Source of the DNA: Pseudomonas sp. Marseille-Q3773
Lineage (GTDB): Bacteria; Pseudomonadota; Gammaproteobacteria; Pseudomonadales; Pseudomonadaceae
Assembly: GCF_916618955.1 (NCBI RefSeq)
Contig: NZ_OU745390.1
Span: 930,001-994,000 of the forward strand
DNA length: 64,000 nucleotides
Direction: 5' to 3'
Part shown: positions 24,347 to 32,300 of the stretch, in pieces
Position numbering within the stretch: the stretch's first letter is position 1
Layout of the letters: each line of letters begins with the position of its first letter
Notes under the pieces: generated by a model
Database searches by the model: none
Told to the model about the DNA's origin: nothing
The model's input: the letters and a program-made list of their open reading frames with translations, nothing else
Program-made: the position numbers and the translations under genes

Positions 24347-25695
24347 TTTTCAATTCTCCAACCATGAGTATTAAGCCATTCTATCGTCTTTTTCGAGAAT
24401 GTGACTTCTCCTTTTCCTTTGTCGTGAATGGATCCGTCTTGGTTGTACCCCGAGCCGCAGGGACAATGTGCATGCCATTGGCTTTTGGGTACGTCCTTTT
24501 CCGGGGCGTCAATTCTTGTAATTTCCGTGGGAGCTTGTTCTCTTCTTACTTTTTGTTGTGCTTGTTTTGGCGTGCCGCTTGGTTTAACTTTTGCCAGACC
24601 TAGTGGATCGATCCACTCAAGTGGATTGGGTGCATAAGTATATGGGTCTAATCCAATCGGATCCGTGCTGATGAATCGGCCAATATTCGCGTCGTAATAT
24701 CTATGCCTGCTGTAATGTAGCCTTGTCTCAATATCAAAGTACTGTCCCTGAAAGCGCAACTGATTTCCAATATCCACGAATCGAGCTTTGTCACTTCGCT
24801 TTTCTTTAGCAAATCCCCAAGACTTATAAACTCCGCTCCAGGCTATCCGCCCATCTTCGTCAGTCAGCTCCATAGGCGTACCGAGCTTATCGCATTGATA
24901 CCAAACAAACGCATCAATCGGCCCTGCTTTGGGCTTGTGCAGCCAGATCGGATCTCTATCGATGCTGTAATGATCTCCATACAGGGGCTGTGGCAGGAGG
25001 TCCAAGACAGTATTGGTCACAGCTTGGGCTACAGGTATGAACGTCCCTGGCTCAAACACATAGTGAGTGGTGCTGCCACCCCGTTCCTTCTGTTCACGGC
25101 ATTCCGTGGCAAGCGTGTCGCCGTCCCAGGTAAACCAGGTGAATCCGCAGCCCAGTTCCTCATCCCGCTGCCGTCGAGCGTTCCCGTTCCACAATGGCCC
25201 TGCCTGAGGCCGATCCCGGTACTTGGCGCGTGAGTTCTTGTATAGACGACGGCCCAATGCGTCATAGGCGAAACTGACGATCAGCCGATCATCTTCGTAA
25301 CGCCGCAGCCGGTTGTAGAGGTCCCACGTGAAATGACCTGCCTTGCCGTTCTCGATCCGCTCCAGCAGGTTGCCGCGCTCGTCGTATCGATACTGAGTGC
25401 CGCAGTAGCTGCGGAGTACGTTGTCGTTGATCTTGCGCGGTGAGTGCGGGTTCGGTCCAGGCGGCGCGTCGGGATCCAGCAGGTTGCTCGCCGGGTCGAA
25501 GGCGAATGTCTCCTTGCTGTAGTTGTGGGTGGCTTCGAGCAGTCGGCCCACTGGGTCGTAACGGTAGTACGTGTCACCCCGGTTCAGGTCATTGATATGG
25601 GTAAGCTGGCCGCTTTCGTCGTACTGATAATTGCGAGCCGCAATGCGTCTGGTGGCACCACGGTGCGCCAAGGTCTGTTCGACCAAACGGCCCAT
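24343..25695 (-). CDS. N-terminally truncated Rhs cassette 1 with C-terminal toxin
   Basis: A 450-residue frame covering only the last Rhs YD repeats (RYDPVGRLLEATHNYSK, RHRYYDANIGRFISTDPIG) up to the DPLGLA cleavage-type motif. It is followed by an 82-residue tip domain (24346-24591) with ITRIDAPEKDVP, SQWHAHCPCGSGYNQDG and KKTIEWLNTHGW. The ATG at 25695 is an internal Rhs methionine (PMGRLVE), so there is no true start. The core is nearly identical to cassette 2 over 25.1-25.7 kb. It appears to be a silent donor cassette or deletion product. The toxin activity is unassigned. Confidence 0.75.
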   Translation of the reverse strand: MGRLVEQTLAHRGATRRIAARNYQYDESGQLTHINDLNRGDTYYRYDPVGRLLEATHNYSKETFAFDPASNLLDPDAPPGPNPHSPRKINDNVLRSYCGTQYRYDERGNLLERIENGKAGHFTWDLYNRLRRYEDDRLIVSFAYDALGRRLYKNSRAKYRDRPQAGPLWNGNARRQRDEELGCGFTWFTWDGDTLATECREQKERGGSTTHYVFEPGTFIPVAQAVTNTVLDLLPQPLYGDHYSIDRDPIWLHKPKAGPIDAFVWYQCDKLGTPMELTDEDGRIAWSGVYKSWGFAKEKRSDKARFVDIGNQLRFQGQYFDIETRLHYSRHRYYDANIGRFISTDPIGLDPYTYAPNPLEWIDPLGLAKVKPSGTPKQAQQKVRREQAPTEITRIDAPEKDVPKSQWHAHCPCGSGYNQDGSIHDKGKGEVTFSKKTIEWLNTHGWRIEK

Positions 25696-25726
25696 GGGGC
25701 CATATTCGAAGTGCGTGAGGTAGTAG

Positions 25727-25755
25727 GGCGTCGACCCTTAATTGGGTCGAACGCC
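25727..25755. repeat. Inverted repeat at the Rhs cassette 1 break point
   Basis: GGCGTCGACCC (25727-25737) pairs with GGGTCGAACGCC (25744-25755) with a one-base bulge. It lies exactly where Rhs homology ends, next to the in-frame stop upstream of the truncated cassette. It may mark an old recombination or insertion junction, or be a chance hairpin. Confidence 0.4.
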
Positions 25756-25828
25756 TCGATGGATGATTGTGGTTGTAGATAGTGGTCCGGTTGCCTATCC
25801 GATGTAGTGTATAAATGATTTTAAAGAG

Positions 25829-26311
25829 CTATGTATTAATTGAGTGCTGCCTCAAGGCTGTTGCTGTTAAGGAGTGGTGGTCTATTTTTTTTTCATTTAT
25901 TTCGCTTAATAGTAAGTCGCCATGATCGTTCTCGGCGAGAATCCAGGTTAGTTCTTTGTCTACGATGTAGTATTCGAAATATCGACATTCGTCAAGTATG
26001 TGAGGTACTTTCTCTAGTGGTGCGCTGAAAATGTATTTGTTTTCATTGTCTTCGTCGACTATTAGCCAGATATCTTTAGTGCTGGCTGGAGCTAGCTCGC
26101 TTAAATGCATGGGCGCGGAATTGTCATCGAAAACCTGAATTGTGGGCTTTGTTGAGAACGATAGCCACCAGGCTCTTGGCTTGCCTCTAACAAACTTGTC
26201 TTCAATGTCTAGTAATAATGCTTCTTTGTTTTTTGGTTCTTCATATGGTAGCCCTTGCTTACTGAAGGCCAAGGACAGTTCGTCGAATAACGTTAGGTTG
26301 GTAGCGTTCAT
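25829..26311 (-). CDS. Putative immunity protein for Rhs cassette 2 (DUF6756-like)
   Basis: From the ATG at 26311, 8 bp past the Rhs stop, the product is 160 residues (MNATNLTLFDELSLAF...). An upstream ATG at 26359, preceded by GAGAGGA but inside the toxin coding sequence, would add 16 residues. Features such as TKDIWLIVDED, LDECRYFEYYIVDKELTWILAENDHGD resemble the DUF6756 family of small soluble proteins. Low GC and its position immediately after the toxin domain indicate the cognate immunity protein. Confidence 0.6.
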   Translation of the reverse strand: MNATNLTLFDELSLAFSKQGLPYEEPKNKEALLLDIEDKFVRGKPRAWWLSFSTKPTIQVFDDNSAPMHLSELAPASTKDIWLIVDEDNENKYIFSAPLEKVPHILDECRYFEYYIVDKELTWILAENDHGDLLLSEINEKKIDHHSLTATALRQHSINT

Positions 26312-26318
26312 TGAGTCT

Positions 26319-28724
26319 TCACTTTTGATCAGAGCGATGGGGATGTTGAGGTCCGTCATATGTTATGTTTCCTCTCTCAGCGCATCCACATTTGTTTCGC
26401 TTTCCTGCCGTTTGCCAGCCAATGTGCGGTTTGTCATGCCCACTCTTTGGATCCATGTCAGCATGCGGTGCATCATAAGCAACCTTGCTTCCACCTGCTC
26501 CCTTAAACTCTACTACTGTCCCGGTTTTTTCATCAATTTTTGAGAACGATACTTTTTCTGGATCGTTCATGCCGGCATTGCTAAACGCTTGTCGTCTCGC
26601 TTTGTCGAAATCACCAGCATGGCTTAGCTTAGCAAGACCTAATGGGTCAAGCCATTGTGTTGGGCTTGGGGCGTAAATATAGATATTTAAGTCGCCTGCA
26701 AACCCGATCGGGTCCTTGCTGGCATATCGTCCAATGTGTGGGATGTAATATCGATGCCTGTTGTAATGTAGATCAGTTTCGATGTCGAAATATTGCCCCT
26801 GAAAGCGCAATGAATTTTCAAAAGTTTTTAGCTTTGCCTTTTCGCGTTGTGTCTCTTTAACTAGGCCCCAAGCCTTGTACTTTCCACGCCAGGCAACGTC
26901 CCCATCTCCATCAGTTAGCTCCATAGGTGTACCGAGCTGATCGCACTGATACCAGGCAAACGTATCAATCGGTCGTGGTGTCGGTTTGTGTTGCCACACC
27001 GGATCTCGATCAATGCTGTAATGATCGCCATAGAGGGGCTGTGGCAGGAGGTCCAGAACTGTATTGGCCACGGCTTGGGCTACAGGTATGAACGTCCCTG
27101 GCTCAAACACGTAGTGAGTGGTGCTGCCACCCCGTTCCTTCTGATCACGGCATTCCGTGGCAAGCGTGTCGCCGTCCCAGGTAAACCAGGTGAATCCGCA
27201 GCCCAGTTCCTCATCCCGCTGCCGTCGAGCGTTCTCGTTCCACAATGGCCCTGCCTGAGGCCGATCCCGGTACTTGGCGCGTGAGTTCTTGTATAGACGA
27301 CGGCCCAACGCGTCATAGGCGAAACTGACGATCAGCCGATCATCTTCATAACGCCGCAGCCGGTTGTAGAGGTCCCACGTGAAATGACCTGTCTTGCCGT
27401 TCTCGATCCGCTCCAGCAGGTTGCCCCGTTCGTCGTATCGATACTGAGTGCCGCAGTAGCTGCGGAGCACGTTGTCGTTGATCTTGCGCGGTGAGTGCGG
27501 GTTCGGTCCAGGCGGCGCGTCGGGATCCAGCAGGTTGCTCGCCGGGTCGAAGGCGAATGTCTCCTTGCTGTCGTTGTGGGTGGCTTCGAGCAGTCGGCCC
27601 ACTGGGTCGTAACGGTAGTACGTGTCACCCCGGTTCAGGTCGTTGACATGGGTAAGCTGGCCGCTTTCGTCGTATCGATAATTGCGAGCTGCGATGCGCT
27701 TGGTGGCACCACGGTGCGCCAAGGTCTGTTCGAGCAATTGGCCATTCGCGGTCCAGGCTTGACGCTGGATCAAGCCATTACCCTGCTCTCGACCGATTTC
27801 CCGGTGCAGGTCATCTCGTTGGTAGCTGAGCAGTTCGCGATCATCGAACTTGAGGCCAAGCAGGTGCCCGCTGCCATACGTGAGCCAACTGACCCTGTGG
27901 CCATCAGGCCGAGTGGTGGCAACCCGAAGGTTGAGGGCGTCGTATTCGTGGGTGAACACGGCGACCTTCGGCTGCTGCATGTACTTGAAGTGCTGGTGCT
28001 CACGGGTATTGTTACCCGCAAGATCGTAGAACCACTGCAGCTTGTAGTCCTTGTTCTCGGCGAGCAGCAGTCTGCCGTTGCCGTCGTAAGCGAAGGTTTC
28101 GGTTTCCCACTCTTTGCCGCCACGCTGACCAGCGTTGCTTTCGACCAAACGGCCCATGGGGTCGTAGTCGAAGTGGGTAATGCGGTCGCCATCGAGGCGA
28201 CGGGTAGGCAAGTCACTGCCGTTGTCGTAGAGATAGTCGGTGGCCTGCTTGTCAAAGCCCGTCTCCTTGAGCAAACGGCCTACGGGGTCGTAGGCGAAAG
28301 TGGCTTCGCTGTTGTTCTCGTTGCGCAGGCGCACCAGCTGGCCGAGCTTGTCCCAGTGGTAGGTGAGGGTGGTGTCGTTGGCGTTGTGGCGTTGATGAAG
28401 CAGCCCGGCTTCGTTGTAGTCCCAGCGGGTGCGTCGATTCAGCGCGTCGGTGAAGCTGAGCAGTCGGCCTTCGGCGTCATAGTTGAAGCGGTCCTGAGTC
28501 TTGTCGGGATATACCACACGGCTCAAATGCCCGGCTTCATAGTGATACTCGGTTAGCTCGCCAACAGCATTGATATGCTTGGCCAGTTGCCCGAGTGTGT
28601 CGTACTTCCACTGTGTGGTCTTGCCCGAGCAGTCCGTGTAGCTGGCCAGTGGGCCGTCGCCGTTGTATGCGAGCTTCTTCTCACCGCCGTTGGCATCGAT
28701 GATGTTGTCGCGCTGGTCATAGTG
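26319..28724 (-). CDS. N-terminally truncated Rhs cassette 2 with Ntox47-like toxin tip
   Basis: Open frame of about 800 codons without a credible start: the first initiation-like codon is a TTG at 28526, and upstream remnants to about 28800 are broken by TAG at 28725 and a deletion that joins DQRDNI to IDANGGEKK. It encodes many YD repeats, the core end RHRYYIPHIGRYASKDPIGFAGD and DPLGLA, then a 103-residue tip (26322-26630) with SKVAYDAPHADMDPKSGHDKPHIGWQ and RGNITYDGPQHPHRSD. That tip resembles the polymorphic toxin domain Ntox47, a predicted RNase. Confidence 0.75.
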   Translation of the reverse strand, partial: HYDQRDNIIDANGGEKKLAYNGDGPLASYTDCSGKTTQWKYDTLGQLAKHINAVGELTEYHYEAGHLSRVVYPDKTQDRFNYDAEGRLLSFTDALNRRTRWDYNEAGLLHQRHNANDTTLTYHWDKLGQLVRLRNENNSEATFAYDPVGRLLKETGFDKQATDYLYDNGSDLPTRRLDGDRITHFDYDPMGRLVESNAGQRGGKEWETETFAYDGNGRLLLAENKDYKLQWFYDLAGNNTREHQHFKYMQQPKVAVFTHEYDALNLRVATTRPDGHRVSWLTYGSGHLLGLKFDDRELLSYQRDDLHREIGREQGNGLIQRQAWTANGQLLEQTLAHRGATKRIAARNYRYDESGQLTHVNDLNRGDTYYRYDPVGRLLEATHNDSKETFAFDPASNLLDPDAPPGPNPHSPRKINDNVLRSYCGTQYRYDERGNLLERIENGKTGHFTWDLYNRLRRYEDDRLIVSFAYDALGRRLYKNSRAKYRDRPQAGPLWNENARRQRDEELGCGFTWFTWDGDTLATECRDQKERGGSTTHYVFEPGTFIPVAQAVANTVLDLLPQPLYGDHYSIDRDPVWQHKPTPRPIDTFAWYQCDQLGTPMELTDGDGDVAWRGKYKAWGLVKETQREKAKLKTFENSLRFQGQYFDIETDLHYNRHRYYIPHIGRYASKDPIGFAGDLNIYIYAPSPTQWLDPLGLAKLSHAGDFDKARRQAFSNAGMNDPEKVSFSKIDEKTGTVVEFKGAGGSKVAYDAPHADMDPKSGHDKPHIGWQTAGKRNKCGCAERGNITYDGPQHPHRSDQK

Positions 28725-28799
28725 CTAAAGGCCACCCTCTGGATTCCGTGTTTTGAAGCGCTGGTTGAGTCGTTGGAGGTGTGGTGAACCGCCAAACCG

Positions 28800-29092
28800 T
28801 CGTGGGTGTGTCGCCTGTTCCCTTCGATTGAGTATTTATGCGTGAAACGTCGGGTGGTTCAATAATTAAATGGGGGCGTATGTGTGTGCATTAAAATATG
28901 TGTCATCATTAAGATTCGTGGAGCTGTGAGGTAATTGATTGATCGGCTTGAGTGCGGTGTCGTATGGAGGGCATGTTTTTAAAGAGCTCTAGTTTCGCGA
29001 TCCCACTAGGTTTTAGTGGGTCGCGAAATTAAATGTTGCCGAAGTGTTGAGGTTGTCGCGTGTCTTTAGGATCTGCTGTGTGCTTTTTTTGT
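28800..29092. other. Intergenic region between Rhs cassette 2 and the rhs operon end
   Basis: About 290 AT-rich bases with no credible gene. Its only clear structure is the hairpin at 28993-29028. It separates the decayed 5' end of cassette 2 from the immunity gene of the full-length rhs. Confidence 0.6.
28993..29028 (-). terminator. Hairpin terminator after the rhs immunity gene
   Basis: TTTCGCGATCCCACTA at 28993-29008 pairs with TAGTGGGTCGCGAAA at 29014-29028 (one bulge, 5-nt loop). It lies 65 bp past the immunity stop and probably ends the vgrG-rhs-immunity transcript. No long T-run follows. Confidence 0.55.
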
Positions 29093-29383
29093 TTAGGCCT
29101 GGCTTTCTGGAATGATAATTAGGTCCGTAACGAAAATCCAAAGGCTATTTGGAACTTCGTTGTGACAGCTGAGGCCAAGTTCGGTAACGGTTGTTGAGAA
29201 CTCAACTAAAACGCGAGTGCCTAGCTTATGTTTGGGAAGGCTGGATTGGCCTTCCTGAGCAATCACAGTTCCAGTTTGTCCAATAAGCTTCCAGTAGTTT
29301 TCGGTGGGGCGTACCGATTTGTCCGAAATGCTTGTGCCGGAAAAAGTGCATAGCTTTACTTTTTTTCCATTTTCTATTGTCAT
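29093..29383 (-). CDS. Putative immunity protein for the full-length Rhs
   Basis: The ATG at 29383 follows AAAGGAC and overlaps the Rhs stop as ATGA, giving 96 residues (MTIENGKKVKLCTFSGTSIS...). A longer frame from 29449 runs inside the toxin coding sequence. The product is mostly beta-strand-like (WKLIGQTGTVIAQEG, GTRVLVEFSTTVTELGL, NSLWIFVTDLIII), similar in pattern to small SH3-like barrels, but I do not recognise a family. Its placement identifies it as the immunity partner. Confidence 0.65.
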   Translation of the reverse strand: MTIENGKKVKLCTFSGTSISDKSVRPTENYWKLIGQTGTVIAQEGQSSLPKHKLGTRVLVEFSTTVTELGLSCHNEVPNSLWIFVTDLIIIPESQA

Positions 29384-32300
29384 TTCTGTCCTTTTGTCTT
29401 TACTGGGTAAGTTGGTGTGTGTGTTCCGTCTGGGTGCTGTCGGTCCCAATGCGGTGCATGCGTCCCGTTATGATCTGTTGGCTCCCATATATCCCCGCCC
29501 TTGTCCTTATATCCTTTGCAGTTACATTGAGGCCAATACTTGTAATGACCACTTCCAGGTCCTGGGATGAACTTGCCGCCTGTATTCTCCAGTGTAGGTC
29601 GACCCGGTGCTGGAGGGGGGACTCGGGCCAGCCCGAGAGGGTCCGACCACTGTGTAGGATTAGGAGTATAAGTGTAGACATTCAAATCTCCAGCGAATCC
29701 AATAGGATCCGTGCTGATGAAGCGGCCCAAATTCGTATCGTAGTACCTATGCCTGTTGTAATGCAGTCCTGTCTCGACGTCAAAATACTGTCCTTGGAAG
29801 CGTAACATATTGTGGATGTTTGCCCGCTTGGCTTTATCACTTCGCGTTTCTTCTGTAGAGCCCCACGACTTATATATGCCGCTCCAGGCCAACTTCCCTT
29901 CATCGTCAATGAGTTCCATGGGCGTACCCAACTGATCACACTGATACCAAGCGAATGCCTCAATTGGCGTTGCTATCGGCGTGTGTAGCCAGACCGGATC
30001 CCGGTCGATGCTGTAATAATCACCATAAATGGGCTGTGGCAGAAGCTCCAGTGTTGAGTTAATGACAGCCTGGGCTACAGGTATGAACGCCCCCGGCTCA
30101 AACACATAGTGAGTGGTGCTGCCGCCAAGCTCCTCCTGATCACGACACTCCGTGGCAAGCGTGTCGCCGTCCCACGTGTACCACGTAAAGCCGCACCCCA
30201 GCTCTTCGTCCCGCTGCCGTCGCGCATTTTCGTTCCACACGGGCCCTGCTTGCGGGCGATCTCGATATTTCGAACGCGAGTTTTTGTACAGGCGCCGGCC
30301 CAATGCGTCATAGGCGAAACTGACGATCAGCCGATCATCTTCATAACGCCGTAGCCGATTGTAGAGGTCCCACATGAAGTGACCTGTCTTGCCGTTCTCG
30401 ATTCGCTCCTGCAGGTTGCCACGTTCATCGTAGCGATATTGCGTGCCGCAGTAGCTGCGGAGCACGTTGTCGTTGATCTTGCGCGGTGAGTGCGGGTTCG
30501 GTCCCGGTGGCGCGTCGGGGTCCAGCAGGTTGCTCGCCGGGTCGAAGGCGAATGTTTCCTTGTTGTAGTTGAGCCTGGCTTCGATTAACCGGCCCACGGG
30601 ATCGTAACGGTAGTACGTGTCACCCCGGTTCAGGTCGTTGACGTGGGTAAGCTGGCCGCTTTCGTCGTATCGATAATTGCGAGCCGCAATGCGTCTGGTG
30701 GCACCACGATGCACCAAGGTTTGTTCGAGCAACTGGCCATTCGCGGTCCAGGTTTGACGCTGGATCAGCCCATTGCCTTGCTCTCGGCCGATCTCCCGAT
30801 GCAGATCGTCCCGCTGGTAGCTGAGCAGTTCGCGATCATCGAACTTGAGGCCAAGCAGGTGCCCGCTGCCATAGGTGAGCCAACTGACGCGATGACCATC
30901 AGGGCGTGTGGTGGCAATCCGCAGGTTGAGGGCGTCGTATTCGTGGGTGAACACGGCGACCTTCGGCTGCTGCATGTACTTGAAGTGCTGGTGCTCACGG
31001 GTATTGTTACCCGCAAGATCGTAGAACCACTGCAGTTTGCAGTCCTTGTTCTCGGCGAGCAGCAGTCTGCCGTTGCCGTCGTAAGCGAAGGTTTCGGTTT
31101 CCCACTCTTTGCCGCCACGCTGCCCAGCGTTGCTTTCGACCAAACGGCCCATGGGGTCGTAGTCGAAGTGGGTAATGCGGTCGCCATCGAGGCGACGGGT
31201 AGGCAAGTCACTGCCGTTGTCGTAGAGATAGTCGGTGGCCTGCTTGTCAAAGCCCGTCTCCTTGAGCAAACGGCCTACGGGGTCGTAGGCGAAAGTGGCT
31301 TCGCTGTTGTTCTCGTTGCGCAGGCGCACCAGCTGGCCGAGCTTGTCCCAGTGGTAGGTGAGGGTGGTGTCGTTGGCGTTGTGGCGTTGATGAAGCAGCC
31401 CGGCTTCGTTGTAGTCCCAGCGGGTGCGTCGATTCAGCGCGTCGGTGAAGCTGAGCAGCCGGCCTTCAGCATCATATTCGAAGCGATCTCGGGTCTGGTC
31501 CGGATGGACGACACTGGCGAGGTGCCCTGCGTCGTAGTGATACTCGGTTACCTCACCGGCAGCGTTGATAAGCTTGGTGAGTTGGCCGAGCGCGTCGTAC
31601 TTCCATTGGGTTGTCTTGCCAGAGCAGTCGGTGTAACTAGCCAGCTGACCGTCATGGTTGTACGTGAGCTTCTTCTCGCCCCCGTTGGCATCGATGATGG
31701 CAATGGGCAGGTTGTCGCTGCTGTAGGTGTACTGGGTCTTGTTCTCCAGTGGGTCTGTGGTTTCGATGATGTTGCCGCGTTGGTCGTAGTCATATCGCCA
31801 TAATCCCCCCTCGGCATCCCGTGTTTTAAAACGTTGGTCGAGGTCATCGTAGGCGTGGTGGACCGAGGTGCCATCTGGACGAGTGTGCTGCAGCAGGTTA
31901 CTGCGCTCATCGTAGGCATAGTGGTCAATGCTGCCGTCGCGGTGCACATGTTGGACCACGTTCATGGCATCGTCGCGGAAGAACCATTCCTCGTTGCCGT
32001 CGGGGTGGACGATGCGATAGGTGTAGCCCTGAATGTTGTAGTAGTGCTTGGTTTCGTTGCCCAAGGCGTCCATGACGTAGGTAAGGCGGATGTGCTTGTC
32101 CCACTCCAGGCGCACCTCATAGCTGCCATCGTCTGCCCATTCGTGGATGGCTTTGGCATCAGGTCCTTCGCCCAGCCATTCCAGGTTCATTGCCCGGCCG
32201 GTCCTGTCGGTGTATCGGGTGATCAAGTGATGCCGATACTCGTAGTTCCACTGCCTGCCATGCTCATCAAGAGCAGTTGTCAGGTCCCCTTCGTCGCTGT

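Noticed and set aside
25740..25828. Transposase end upstream of Rhs cassette 1
   Set aside because: Translations of this stretch (for example TTIYNHNHPSRRSTQ) vaguely recall integrase tails, but I could not support a family match and no terminal repeats are visible.
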